DNA from: Streptomyces genisteinicus
GTDB taxonomy: Bacteria > Actinomycetota > Actinomycetes > Streptomycetales > Streptomycetaceae
Reading direction: 5' to 3'
Length of the DNA: 64,000 nucleotides
Assembly: GCF_014489615.1 (NCBI RefSeq)
Contig: NZ_CP060825.1
Coordinates: 6,990,001-7,054,000, forward strand
Both the position numbers and the translations under genes were made by a program. The notes beneath the pieces are model-generated. The model was not told the DNA's origin. It did no database searches and saw only the letters and a list, made by a program, of their open reading frames with translations. This document shows positions 24,432 to 33,926 of this stretch, piece by piece (position 1 is the stretch's first letter; each line of letters starts with the position of its first letter).

Positions 24432-27400
24432 TTACTCGTGCCCGGTGGTGAATCTGATCGGCATCCCGTTCGGATCGACCTGGAGCACGGCTCCGTCCGC
24501 CACCGATGCGCCCGAGGCGTCCGTGTGGCTTTTCAGGTCGATCCTGGCCGACCGTCCCAGGAAGACCTCGTCGGTGGCCACCAGGTCGATGAGATCCGCC
24601 GACATGATCAGGTGGATGTCGAGCCGGGGGCCGGCCGCGGCCACCTGGCGCAGCGCGGAGAACAGTTCGGGCGCCAGCCGGTGGACGCGGGGGAAGTCGT
24701 CCACCGCGACGACCAGGCGCGGCAGGCGCTCGGGCCCGCCGGCCCTGCGGTCGCGCGCCGTCCAGCTCTCCATGTCCCAGACGTACTCGCGGCGCCTTCT
24801 CTCCTGGTGCAGCCGTTCGCACAGCGACAGGACGTCGGGACCGCCGCCGCGCAGACCGAGGAAGAACGAGCCGGGGGTGCGCCGCGTGAACCGGTCGAAG
24901 CCGCTGCGGCGGTCGTAGTCGGCGAGGATGAACTCCACCCCGTCCCCCTCCTGCTGCGACAACTGTTCCAGCATCCGCAGCAGGAAGGCCCTGCGCACCT
25001 GGGCCGGCCCGCCCCGGCACAGCAGGTGGGGGCCGTCGCCCCCGACCGTCTCGCTGTGCAGGTCGAGCCGCACGGGGGCCAGTTCGGAGTCGAAGCCGAG
25101 GACGACCGAGAACGGGTGGGCCTCCCGGCTCGCCAGGGAGTCCAGGGCCCGGCGCAGCTGCCGTGCGGTGGGCCGGCGGTCGGGTTCGGCGAGCAGGCAG
25201 GCGCGGAGCGCGGCCAGGAACGCGGGCTCCAGCCACGCTTTCGCCGACTCCAGTGCGCCGTGCAGGTCTCCGTCGTGCTCCGGGCCGACCGCGGCCTCCA
25301 CCAGGACGCAGCCCAGGGCGTAGACGTCGGCCTCCCGGGTCGGGGCCGCGGTGGCGTGGCCGAGTTCCGGGGCGCGGTAGCGGCTGCGCTGGCCGTGGAA
25401 GGACCACCGCCGGCTCGGCACGCCGTCCACCGAAGCGGTCGTCCACCCCGTGATCTGCACCTCCCGGCCGGCGATCAGCACCCTGCCCGCCGTCAGCGAG
25501 CCGTGGACCAGGCCCCGGTCGTGGGCTCGGGCCAGGCCGGCCGCGAGCTGGCGGGCGACGGCCAGCAGGCCGGCGTGGTGCAGCAGCCCGTGGCTCCTGG
25601 TGAAGTCCCGCAGATTGGGCGCGGGTTCCGCCGGCCCGTCCAGGGCGCACCGGACCGCGTGCCACGGCCGCTCATGGTCCGGGTCCCAGGCCATCAGCCG
25701 CGGCGCGCAGGTGCCGTCCATGCGCTGGAGGGCCTGCACTTCCCGTGCCATCAGCTCGTGCGCGTCGGGCTCGTCGTGGAACCGGCGGACGACGAGCAGG
25801 TTCTGCTCGCCGTCATGGGCGAGGAAGACGCCGCTGTCGCCCCAGGCGTACTCGGCGAAGACGTCGTAGGGCAGGGCCCACCGGCCCTCGAACCGCCGGT
25901 CGGAGACCGCCAGCAGCCTCCACCGCTCGCTGTCGAGGACCAGAGGGAGACCCGGCGGGAGTTTCCGCAGATCCTCGTCCGGCGGCGGCACCGGCGGCTC
26001 GGGTCCGGTGTCGTCCGGCGGCGAGACGCCCAGGCGGCGCATCAGGGTCTCGTCCACCCAGCCGAACGGACGCCGCGGACCCGGCGACAGGCGGTCCGCG
26101 CCCCCCGAGTGCGGGAGCCAGGCCGGGAAGCCCGCCGGTGATCCGCCGAGTTCGCTCAGACGGTCCGTCACTGCCCGTGCGGTGCGCACCAGTTCGGCGG
26201 GGGTCACGGTGCCGAGCAGGATCCGCCGGGTCTCCTCCGGGAAGTCGAAGGTCCGCTGGTGCGGGGGCCGCTCCGTCTCGTCGGCGCCGCGCATGAGACC
26301 GCCGAGGAAGACCTCGGCGAGGTGGGACGTGTCGACGGCCGGTGTCACGGCGTGCTGGACCAGCCGCATCACCGGCACCGGCAGCGGTGCCACGGCCGCC
26401 AGATGCGCGGCGAGCCGGTAGGCGTCCGGGGAGGCGGAATCCTGGAAGCGGAGCACGGCCCCTGCCGCGCCGGTGGTGGCCGCGCGGTCCACGGAGGCGG
26501 GGGGCGGGGCGGCCGGCCGCTCCACGGTGAGCAGGGGGAGCACGGCGGTGCCGCCGGGGGAGCCGATCAGCTGCGCCCAGGCGCCGACGACGTCCCCGTC
26601 GGTGGCGAGCACCGGGACGGGCACCCCGTCGAACGGGGCGAGTTCGGCGGGCAGCTGCGGATCCTCGACGTGCCACGACCGGTTGGCCGCGCCCCTGCGC
26701 CGCGTCGTCACCCGCCAGGGCCGGGCGTCGAGGCCCGTTCCCGCCCACAGGCGCCGGGGCAGCGCGTGCACCACCGCCGTCGGTCCGGTCGCCGCCGCGC
26801 GCCTCAGCTCCTCGTGCATCGAGCCGTTCCGCCAGGCGGCGCCGACCCCGTCGCTCACGACGAGCAGCAGGGTGTTGCCGGTGGGGTCGAGGACGGTGGA
26901 CAGCGCGAGCGTGGCCGCCGAGGCACCGTAGGGGCGGCTGCGCAGCCGCGGTCCGGCGTGGCCGCGGGTGTCCAGACCGTGGACCCGTACGTGCCGGAAG
27001 GCGCCGCTGCGCTGCAGCAGCCCCCGGAGCTCCCCGGCGAGACGCTGCCACAGGAGCATCGAGACGCCGTCGTCGACGAGGACGGCCAGGTCGAGCCAGC
27101 GTGTCGTCGCCGGGCGCAGGACCGCCTCGGGGAGGCCGGTCTCCGCCATGGCCGTGACCGTCGCGTCGATGTCGAGTTCGGTGCGCAGAGCGTCGGGCCG
27201 CAGCTGCTTCAGGGGGCGCAGGGCGCGCCCCAGACGGAGTTCGGTGCCGCCGAGCGCCTTGGCGCCGGGGGCGCGTACGGCCATGGCGGCACGGTCGGCG
27301 GGTGCGGCGGTGTGCGATGGCGCGGGCGCCGCGTGCAGGCCCGTCTCCTTCCCGGACCGGACGCCGTCGTCCGGACCGCTCCGTGCCGCCGCCGTGTCGT

Positions 27401-27638
27401 CCTCGCCGGCGGCGGACGCGGCGGGGGCGCCGGCCGGGGGCGGCACGGCGCCGCCGACCGGGCCGGGGTCCGGGGCGGGCGGCGGTTCGGCGGCGGCGAT
27501 GCGGGCGAGGGCCGTGGCCGCCGCCGGGGGCAGCCGCTCGGCCAGCCACAGGGCGTCGAGGAGCTCCTCGGTGTGCAGGAGCACGCCGTCCCCGGAAAGG
27601 GCCCTGCGGACCCTGCCGAGGTCGCCGTGCGCGGTCAC
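24432..27638 (-). CDS. vWA-pseudokinase-degenerate FtsK fusion protein (SAV_2336-like)
   Basis: 1068 residues; GTG at 27638 inside the MoxR stop (GTGA). Three modules are visible. Residues ~180-315 form a vWA-like fold (LAVLVDDGVSM, MIDAS-like; LLLVVSDG), matching the SAV_2336-related family. Residues ~580-835 form a kinase fold that has lost catalysis: HGSLTAGRVLI replaces HRD-K-N and ITGW replaces DFG. Residues ~840-1068 resemble an FtsK/EccC ATPase with no Walker A Lys/Ser (RGGPAQVRR) but a Walker-B-like VVAVDDF and sensor-like HLIMSAD. It is likely the vWA partner of MoxR in a VMAP ternary system. Effector role unknown. Confidence 0.8.
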   Translation of the reverse strand: MTAHGDLGRVRRALSGDGVLLHTEELLDALWLAERLPPAAATALARIAAAEPPPAPDPGPVGGAVPPPAGAPAASAAGEDDTAAARSGPDDGVRSGKETGLHAAPAPSHTAAPADRAAMAVRAPGAKALGGTELRLGRALRPLKQLRPDALRTELDIDATVTAMAETGLPEAVLRPATTRWLDLAVLVDDGVSMLLWQRLAGELRGLLQRSGAFRHVRVHGLDTRGHAGPRLRSRPYGASAATLALSTVLDPTGNTLLLVVSDGVGAAWRNGSMHEELRRAAATGPTAVVHALPRRLWAGTGLDARPWRVTTRRRGAANRSWHVEDPQLPAELAPFDGVPVPVLATDGDVVGAWAQLIGSPGGTAVLPLLTVERPAAPPPASVDRAATTGAAGAVLRFQDSASPDAYRLAAHLAAVAPLPVPVMRLVQHAVTPAVDTSHLAEVFLGGLMRGADETERPPHQRTFDFPEETRRILLGTVTPAELVRTARAVTDRLSELGGSPAGFPAWLPHSGGADRLSPGPRRPFGWVDETLMRRLGVSPPDDTGPEPPVPPPDEDLRKLPPGLPLVLDSERWRLLAVSDRRFEGRWALPYDVFAEYAWGDSGVFLAHDGEQNLLVVRRFHDEPDAHELMAREVQALQRMDGTCAPRLMAWDPDHERPWHAVRCALDGPAEPAPNLRDFTRSHGLLHHAGLLAVARQLAAGLARAHDRGLVHGSLTAGRVLIAGREVQITGWTTASVDGVPSRRWSFHGQRSRYRAPELGHATAAPTREADVYALGCVLVEAAVGPEHDGDLHGALESAKAWLEPAFLAALRACLLAEPDRRPTARQLRRALDSLASREAHPFSVVLGFDSELAPVRLDLHSETVGGDGPHLLCRGGPAQVRRAFLLRMLEQLSQQEGDGVEFILADYDRRSGFDRFTRRTPGSFFLGLRGGGPDVLSLCERLHQERRRREYVWDMESWTARDRRAGGPERLPRLVVAVDDFPRVHRLAPELFSALRQVAAAGPRLDIHLIMSADLIDLVATDEVFLGRSARIDLKSHTDASGASVADGAVLQVDPNGMPIRFTTGHE

Positions 27639-28669
27639 AGCGTCCGGCCGAGCCGGTGCAGTACGGCGTCCAGCAGGCCGTCCGCGTCCAGCTCGACGCC
27701 GCCGCGGCGCAGGAAGACGGCGTTGAGGAGCTGGTCGGTCGCCAGCTCGCCCCGGGCCCTGCGGGCGAGGAAGGCGCGCATCAGGTCGTCGAACCCGTCC
27801 GTGCCGCCGCCCTCCGCGCCGTCCGGGTCGAGGTGGGCACGGACGATGGCCCGCAGCCTGGTCTCGTCCGGCTCCGGAAGGTCCAGCCGCACGCAGCGGC
27901 GCAGGAAGGCGGGCGGGAAGTCCCGTTCGCCGTTGCTGGTGATGACGACGACGGGGAACTCGGTGCACCGGACCTGCCCGCGGACGACGTCGGTCCGGGT
28001 GTCGGGGTCGGAGGTCATGACGCTCACCGAGGCGTGCTCCTCGGTCAGCCGCGCCAGTTCCGGGATCTCGAACTCGCCCTCCTCGAAGACGTTGAGCAGG
28101 TCGTTCGGCAGGTCCACGTCGCCCTTGTCGAGCTCGTCGACGAGGAGGACCCGCGGCGAGGCCGACGGCACGAGCGCGGTGCCGAGAGGGCCGAGGCGCA
28201 CATAGGAGCCGATGCCTGGCTCCTCCTGCGGGGCGTCCTCGGGCCCGTGCGCGTCGCGGCGCCGGTTGGTCTCGCGGAGGCGGCCGATCGCGTCGTAGCG
28301 GTAGAGCGCGTCCTGCAGGGTGGTGCGGCTGTTGACCGGCCAGTGCAGGACACGGCCGAGGGACAGCTCGTGGGCCAGGGCGTGCGCCAGGGAGGACTTC
28401 CCCGTCCCGGGGTGTCCGGTGACCAGCAGCGGCCGGCGCAGGAGCAGCGCGGCGTTCACGACGTCGGCCTCCTGAGGGCCGATCAGGTACGGGCGGGTGC
28501 GCCGCGAGCGTGCCTCCTTGTCCCCGAACCGCCGCCACGGCGGCGCTTCGGGGAAGGTGACGCTGCGGGTCTCCCCGTCGCCTCGGAACAGCCGCCAGTC
28601 GCCGTCCCGCCCGGCGGGTTGCCCGGCGTCGGCCGCGTCGTCGTTCCGTCGGGGTGCTGGGGCCGTCAT
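27635..28669 (-). CDS. MoxR-family AAA+ ATPase of VMAP ternary system
   Basis: 344 residues. Walker A GHPGTGKS is at 85-92 and Walker B VLLVDELDK near 173-181. Sensor-1 ITSNGERDFPPAFLRRC and the arginine finger region follow, then a helical lid. MoxR proteins remodel vWA-containing partners; here the partner gene overlaps its stop by 4 bases (GTGA). The upstream gene is a trypsin-VMAP fusion 61 bases away. This three-way association (VMAP, MoxR, vWA) is the defining core of the ternary conflict systems described by Aravind and colleagues. The N-terminal ~60 residues are Pro/Arg-rich and specific to this subgroup. Confidence 0.92.
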   Translation of the reverse strand: MTAPAPRRNDDAADAGQPAGRDGDWRLFRGDGETRSVTFPEAPPWRRFGDKEARSRRTRPYLIGPQEADVVNAALLLRRPLLVTGHPGTGKSSLAHALAHELSLGRVLHWPVNSRTTLQDALYRYDAIGRLRETNRRRDAHGPEDAPQEEPGIGSYVRLGPLGTALVPSASPRVLLVDELDKGDVDLPNDLLNVFEEGEFEIPELARLTEEHASVSVMTSDPDTRTDVVRGQVRCTEFPVVVITSNGERDFPPAFLRRCVRLDLPEPDETRLRAIVRAHLDPDGAEGGGTDGFDDLMRAFLARRARGELATDQLLNAVFLRRGGVELDADGLLDAVLHRLGRTL

Positions 28670-28730
28670 CGGGTGTCTGCTTCCTTGTCGGGGGTGTGCC
28701 GGGGACCGGGGCGCGGGCCGGGCGGCCCCG

Positions 28731-30944
28731 TCATGCGGGGTCCGCGAGGTGCAGCGGGGCGGGCAGCGGCAGTAGTTCGCCGTCGTGCCACACGAGGGCC
28801 GGCCGGGCCGGTGAGACGTCCGCGCCGGCGCCGTAGACGGAGGACCGGAACTCCTGGAGCCGCTGCGGGAGTTTGTCCAGCGGACCGGTGGGATCGAGGT
28901 GGTCGAGGCGCACGGCGTCGTCGTGGGACTCGGCCGCCCGGTCCCACAGGACGACGGGGACCCCCATGGCCAGGCAGACGGGCAGCAGCCGGCTGCGCTG
29001 CTGCGGCGGACCGTGCAGCACCACGCGTGCCGTGTCCTGGTGGGGGTTCTTCAGCAGCTCGTAGAGGTGCTGGATGTCGACGGTCGGATCGCCGACCACC
29101 AGGGTGTGCGGGGCGTCCGCGGCCCAGCGGCGCCGTACCTCCCCGTCGGCCCTGACGATGAACTCGGGGCAGCGCAGCGCCACCTGGTAGCGGCTGCCCA
29201 GGGCCAGGCTGAGTCCGCTGACGTCGGGCAGCACGTCCTGGAGCCCGACGAGGTCGGGGAGGACGTCCGCCAGTTCGTTGCCCGTCTCCCAGCCGTCCAC
29301 CGGGGTCTCCAGGTGGGCCGGGCCGACGACGACGTCCACCTGGGACGGCTCCGGTTCGCCCGCCACCCGGCAGCCGTCCGCGGTGCGGCGTATCAGCCGG
29401 CCGATCTCCCCGGGAGGAAGGAAGTCCTTCGGCGCCGGGACGCCGACGCGCGTGCCGTCCTTGCGGCAGAGCCAGATCTCGCAGCGGAAGCGCCCGCCCT
29501 GCTCGCCGTCGCCCGCCGTCAGCCGGGTCACGATCCGGGTGACGGGCGACGGCCGGTGCGCGGCCCAGGCATCGGCGTCCGCACGCCGTTCGGCCAGGGC
29601 CGGAGGGCTGATCCCCAGCCGCCGCGCGACCCGGTCGCACCACGCCCGCAGGCCCGCGCGCCGCGCGGCGTCACCCGTGGCCGCGGCGGTGAACTCGGCG
29701 AGTCGCAGCAGGGCCGGGACGGGAATGGACCCGGCCGGGGCGAGCCCTCCGTCGGGGTAGTCCTCGAGGGCCAGGACGACCGCGTCCACGTCCTCTCCGG
29801 TGAGCCGGGAGGTGTGCGCGAGGGCCGTCGGGAGGGTCATGAACCGCAGCGCCTCGCGCGCGGCCCGCGCGATGAGACCGGGGTCGGCGACCACGCTCCC
29901 GCGCAGGGCCTGGCACAGTGCGCGGTGCTCGCCGAACGAGAGCAGCCGTACGCGCTCCTCGACGCGGCCGAGCGCCAGCAGATCGCTCAGCGCCCGCCGC
30001 AGCGGCGGGTCGTGCTCGACGGCGGGGGCCAGCGACTCGGAGAGGGTGGCCAGCGCGCGGTCCTCCGTCAGCAGGACCGCCGCGAGGTCGTCGAGGGCGG
30101 GCGCGGGGGTCCCGTCGGCCGGGGCCTCGCACTTCAGGGCGAGCGAGAGGGAACGGCAGTGGTCGGTCCGCCGGGCCGGGTCGTCCAGCAGGGTGCCCAG
30201 CACGGGCACCAGCGCGTGCAGGGACGCCTCGGAGGGGCCCGCGGCGCGGTCGGTCCGCACCACCCGGCACTCGTCCACGACGTCCGCCCGCCCCGCGCGG
30301 GCCAGCTCCTCCCGTACGGTCCGCCAGGGCACGGCCCAGCCGCGGCGCACGGTGTGCTGGGCCGTGAGCGCCGGGGCGCCGCTCATCACCTGGGCGACGA
30401 CGAGCCCCGTGACGGTGGAGTCGGACACGAGCCGCAGCGGGCCGCCGCTGTACCCGGGACCGATCGCGGCGCCCGACAGGGCGCCGTCCAGGTAGCGGCA
30501 GCCCCCGTCCTCGGGCCCCGCCGTGGTGTCCGCGTAGGTGATGGCCGCACCTCCGCCGTGCCACGCGCGCAGCTCCATCCCCTCCGTCATGTCCCGCCAG
30601 ACGACGGGCCGGGTCCACTCGGGTGCCTGCTCGTCCAGCTCCAGCACCGCGAGGTCGCCGTCCCAGACGGGGCTGCCCGGCCGTTTCTTGGGCGGCAGCC
30701 ACAGGGACACCCGTGCGGTGCCCGTGGCGGCGGCGTCCACGCCCCGGAAGGAGACGGTGAAACGGCCGTCCCCGGGCTCCTGGTCGCTCATCGTGTCGCG
30801 GCCGAGGACGTCGTTGACCACGTGCGCGCAGGTGAGGACGCGGGACGGGGTCAGGAGCACCGCGGCGCCCGCGGCCGCGGCCTCGCCCGCGTAGAGCAGC
30901 GCGGTGTGGGAACCGGGCCCGGAACGGCGTACGAACCAGCCCAT
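28731..30944 (-). CDS. Trypsin-like protease fused to VMAP-like scaffold
   Basis: 737 residues. The N-terminal ~220 residues are a trypsin-fold protease with a complete triad: His41 in LTCAHVV, Asp97 in WDGDLAVLEL, Ser166 in GPGYSGGPL. There is no signal peptide, so it should act inside the cell. The rest is helical (about 225-440), then an alpha/beta C-terminal region ending near VPVVLWDRAAESHDD, which I match to VMAP (vWA-MoxR-associated protein) middle and C-terminal domains. It starts 2 bases after the Trypco1-like stop. Probable effector of the system, held inactive until MoxR/vWA signalling releases it (inference). Confidence 0.85.
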   Translation of the reverse strand: MGWFVRRSGPGSHTALLYAGEAAAAGAAVLLTPSRVLTCAHVVNDVLGRDTMSDQEPGDGRFTVSFRGVDAAATGTARVSLWLPPKKRPGSPVWDGDLAVLELDEQAPEWTRPVVWRDMTEGMELRAWHGGGAAITYADTTAGPEDGGCRYLDGALSGAAIGPGYSGGPLRLVSDSTVTGLVVAQVMSGAPALTAQHTVRRGWAVPWRTVREELARAGRADVVDECRVVRTDRAAGPSEASLHALVPVLGTLLDDPARRTDHCRSLSLALKCEAPADGTPAPALDDLAAVLLTEDRALATLSESLAPAVEHDPPLRRALSDLLALGRVEERVRLLSFGEHRALCQALRGSVVADPGLIARAAREALRFMTLPTALAHTSRLTGEDVDAVVLALEDYPDGGLAPAGSIPVPALLRLAEFTAAATGDAARRAGLRAWCDRVARRLGISPPALAERRADADAWAAHRPSPVTRIVTRLTAGDGEQGGRFRCEIWLCRKDGTRVGVPAPKDFLPPGEIGRLIRRTADGCRVAGEPEPSQVDVVVGPAHLETPVDGWETGNELADVLPDLVGLQDVLPDVSGLSLALGSRYQVALRCPEFIVRADGEVRRRWAADAPHTLVVGDPTVDIQHLYELLKNPHQDTARVVLHGPPQQRSRLLPVCLAMGVPVVLWDRAAESHDDAVRLDHLDPTGPLDKLPQRLQEFRSSVYGAGADVSPARPALVWHDGELLPLPAPLHLADPA

Positions 30945-30946
30945 CC

Positions 30947-31348
30947 CTACGCCCCGCCGGGGGCCTGGTTCTGCCAGGTGGCGCTGACCGTCATGGTCGC
31001 CTGGCCGTTCACCCCGACGATCCCGAGCTTGAGGTCCTTGCCGATCTGGACACCGAACTCGACCGTCAGCTCCTGGGGCGGATGCGGTGTGGCGGTGACG
31101 GCCGCGTGGACCTCTTCGAGGAGCGGACCGAGCGGGCTGAGCGCGGACCTGAGGACGTCGTGCGCCACCTCCGCGGGACGCCGTCCCCTGGCAACGGGGG
31201 TGACGTCGCCGAATCCCTCCGGGAGGTCGGCCGCTGCCGCGTCGTCCGCGGGGGCGGCGGGGGAGGGGATCGTCGCTGGCTCACCCACGGCGGCGAGCTC
31301 CACGCGTAACGCGGCTCCGCCGAGGTCGAGTTCGAGGTATTCCGGCAT
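30947..31348 (-). CDS. Trypsin-co-occurring domain 1 (Trypco1, CU044_2847-like) protein
   Basis: 133 residues from ATG 31348 (an in-frame ATG at 31357 is also possible). It opens MPEYLELDLGG and ends with a predicted beta-sandwich-like stretch (ELTVEFGVQIGKDLKLGIVG, then ATMTVSATW). I recognise this as the CU044_2847/Trypco1 family, named for co-occurrence with trypsin-like proteases in conflict systems. The middle has a Pro/Ala/Asp linker. The gene is first in the operon and 2 bases from the trypsin gene. It may regulate or tether the protease; no enzymatic motif is seen. Confidence 0.8.
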   Translation of the reverse strand: MPEYLELDLGGAALRVELAAVGEPATIPSPAAPADDAAAADLPEGFGDVTPVARGRRPAEVAHDVLRSALSPLGPLLEEVHAAVTATPHPPQELTVEFGVQIGKDLKLGIVGVNGQATMTVSATWQNQAPGGA

Positions 31349-31573
31349 GCCCCGCATTGTGCACGAAACTGCGCGCCGCCCGGGGCGGTTGGTGCAAGTC
31401 CGCGCGGATCACTCCCGGCAGGAACGATTCACCGGCGGTTCCCGCGCCCCCGCCGGCCGCGCCGCGCGGCCTCCCCGCGGGCCTTCCCGCGGGCCTTCCC
31501 GCGGTGCGCGTCCGTCGCGCGCCGCCCGTCCCGCCCGCGCCGTCCCCGGGGCGGGCGCCGCACCCGTGCGCCG

Positions 31574-33676
31574 ATGCGGCACACTGCACAGGTGGTTCAC
31601 AGGCAGTTACCCCCCGAGACGAACGCATTCGTGGGCCGCGCGGCCGAGTGCGAGGAACTGCTCCGCGCGCTGGCGGAGCACCGGCTGGTGACCGTCGCCG
31701 GGCCCGGCGGCGTCGGCAAGACGCGACTGGCCCGGCGCGCGGGCGCCCTCGTCGACGAGAAGGCCCACCGCGACGGCGTTCGCTGGGCCGACCTCGGGCA
31801 TCTCCAGGGGGACAGGCTGCTGGTCGCCACCGTCTCCGACGCGGTGGACCTCTCGCACCACACGCCGCGGATGCCCGCCGACACCCTCTGCGCCTGGCTG
31901 GCCCGGCAGGAGACGCTGCTGGTGCTCGACTCCTGCGAGCACCTCGTCGCTCCGTGCGCCGCCCTGGTCGCCGATCTGCTCACCGCGTGCCCCGGACTGA
32001 CCGTCCTCGTCACCAGCCGCCAGCCCCTCGGCCTGCCGGGCGAGCACGTGCTGGACCTCGCTCCCCTCCCGCCCGGCGGACCGGACGCCGCCGAGCTCTT
32101 CCGCCGGCGGACCGGGACCGCGCTCGGCACGGCGCTGCCGGACACCGCGGCCGCCGCGGTCGGCGCCGTCTGCCGGCGCCTGGAGGGCATCCCGCTCGCC
32201 ATCGAACTCGCCGCCGCCCAGGTGCCCCGCTTCGGGGTGGACGGCGTACGCGACCGACTCGCCGCGCGCTTCGAGGTCCTGGAGAGCGACGACCCCGCCC
32301 GGCCCCTGCGGCACCGCACCCTGCGGACGGCCGTCGGCTGGAGCCACGAACTGTGCGAGCCGGCCGAACGGCTGCTGTGGGCACGGCTGTCCGTCTTCCG
32401 GGGGCCGTTCGACGCGGGAGCGGCGGCCGAGGTGTGCTCCGGCGGCCCGCTGGACACCGCCGCCGTCCCGGCGGTGCTCGCCGGCCTGGTCGCCAAGTCG
32501 GTCCTCCGCGGGGAGGGAGTCCGGCTGCGGATGCTCGACACCGTCCGCGAGTACGGCGCCATGTGGCTGGACGAACTCGGCGAGCGGCACGCCGTCGCCG
32601 ACCGCCACGCGGCCCGCTGCCTCCGCCTGGCCCGCCGCGCCCACGCCCAGTGGCTCGGCCCCTCGCAGGCGGAGTGGTACGCGCGGATCGCCGCCGCGCA
32701 CACGGATCTGTGCACCGCGCTGGACCATCTGCTGGCCACCGACCCCGAGCGGGCGCTGGAACTCGCCGGCACGGTGGGGTTCTTCTGGGCGTGCTGCGGC
32801 CATCTGCCCGAAACCCGCCACTTCGTGGAGACGGCCCTCGCCCGCAGCCCCGGTCCGGGACCCCACCGGGCCCGGGCGCTGTGGGCGCTCGGCGTCGCGC
32901 TGACCCTCCAGGGCGAGTACGGCCCCGCGCGCCTGCGCAGCGAGGAGTGCACCCGCGCGGCGCGCCTGGCGGGCGACCGGGAGGACCGGCTGGACGCCGC
33001 GTACCTCGCCGGCCTCCTGGCCCTGCTGACCGGCGAGCCCGAAACCGCCCGCCGCGAGGTGGACGCGGCCGTCGAGGCGGCCGGGACCGCCGGGGACGCG
33101 GCCGCCGGGACCGCCGGGGACGCGGCGCCGGGCGGGGACGCGGGGGCGGACACGGGCGCCCTGGTCCGCTGCCTGCTGGTGCGGGTCTTCGCGCTGACGG
33201 CGTCGGGCAGGCTGGACGAGGCGCGCGAGGAGGCGACGGGACTGCGGGAACGCTGCGCTGCGCTGGGCGAGTCCTGGACCCGCGCCTACCTCAACTACCA
33301 GCTGGCGCTGATCACGCTGCTGACCGGGGACCCCGGCGCCGCCGCCCGCCACGCACGGTCCATGCTCATCGGAAAGCGCGGCCTCGGGGACGGCTTCGGA
33401 GTCGCCCTCGGGCTCGACGTGCTGGCGGCAGCGCTGGCCGCGATGGGCGAGGGCCGGCACGCCGCGCTGGTCTCCGGGACGAGCGAGACGTACTGGCTGG
33501 CCGCCGGACACCCGCAGCGCGGCACGCCCGAACTCGCGCCGCTGCGCGAGGAGTGCGAGCGCCGGGCGCGCACGGAGGCGGGCGACGACGCCTACGACGC
33601 GGCGTTCGCCGAGGGCGCCGCCGGCGTGCCCTCGGCCGGGCTGGCGGCCGCCCTGCGGATGGCGTCCGCCGTGTAG
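31574..33676 (+). CDS. STAND/NB-ARC ATPase with TPR-like C-terminus, no visible HTH
   Basis: 700 residues. P-loop GPGGVGKT at 43-50, Walker B LLVLDSCEHL, sensor VLVTSRQPL and GxP motif GIPLAIELAA define the AfsR/LuxR-type STAND ATPase module. From about 345 onward come helical repeats resembling TPRs, with a low-complexity Gly/Ala/Asp insert near 505-530. Related regulators carry a winged helix or LuxR HTH at one end; none is visible here, and no other effector domain either. The ATG at 31574 has no clear ribosome site, so it may be leaderless. It is divergent from the VMAP-type operon (226-base gap), so it may sense or regulate it. Confidence 0.85.
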   Translation: MRHTAQVVHRQLPPETNAFVGRAAECEELLRALAEHRLVTVAGPGGVGKTRLARRAGALVDEKAHRDGVRWADLGHLQGDRLLVATVSDAVDLSHHTPRMPADTLCAWLARQETLLVLDSCEHLVAPCAALVADLLTACPGLTVLVTSRQPLGLPGEHVLDLAPLPPGGPDAAELFRRRTGTALGTALPDTAAAAVGAVCRRLEGIPLAIELAAAQVPRFGVDGVRDRLAARFEVLESDDPARPLRHRTLRTAVGWSHELCEPAERLLWARLSVFRGPFDAGAAAEVCSGGPLDTAAVPAVLAGLVAKSVLRGEGVRLRMLDTVREYGAMWLDELGERHAVADRHAARCLRLARRAHAQWLGPSQAEWYARIAAAHTDLCTALDHLLATDPERALELAGTVGFFWACCGHLPETRHFVETALARSPGPGPHRARALWALGVALTLQGEYGPARLRSEECTRAARLAGDREDRLDAAYLAGLLALLTGEPETARREVDAAVEAAGTAGDAAAGTAGDAAPGGDAGADTGALVRCLLVRVFALTASGRLDEAREEATGLRERCAALGESWTRAYLNYQLALITLLTGDPGAAARHARSMLIGKRGLGDGFGVALGLDVLAAALAAMGEGRHAALVSGTSETYWLAAGHPQRGTPELAPLREECERRARTEAGDDAYDAAFAEGAAGVPSAGLAAALRMASAV

Positions 33677-33710
33677 CGCGCATGCTCCGCCGCCGGCGGC
33701 GGGGGATCGG

Positions 33711-33926
33711 TCAGGGGACGTCCTCCTTCGCCGGCGTCTCGGACGTCCGCGTGGCCGGCGCGGCGGCCGGCCCGCGGGAGCAGGCGCTGTTGTCACAGGG
33801 CCCGTCGCTGTACACCGGCACGTAGACACCCATCGTCTTGTGCCGTTCCACTGTGGCGGGGAGTTGGCGCCCGCAGGTCGGGCAGAGATGCCCGGACTGC
33901 GAGGCCGCCGCGTGCTTCTCGGACAT
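33711..33926 (-). CDS. Small zinc-ribbon-like protein
   Basis: 71 residues, a type common in Streptomyces but uncharacterised to my knowledge. Cysteine pairs CPTC at 15-18 and CDNSAC near 44-49 could bind one zinc. The C-terminus is Pro/Thr/Glu-rich. The start is ATG 33926. It is convergent with the STAND ATPase gene (34-base gap), with no evidence of cotranscription with neighbours. Function unknown. Confidence 0.7.
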   Translation of the reverse strand: MSEKHAAASQSGHLCPTCGRQLPATVERHKTMGVYVPVYSDGPCDNSACSRGPAAAPATRTSETPAKEDVP

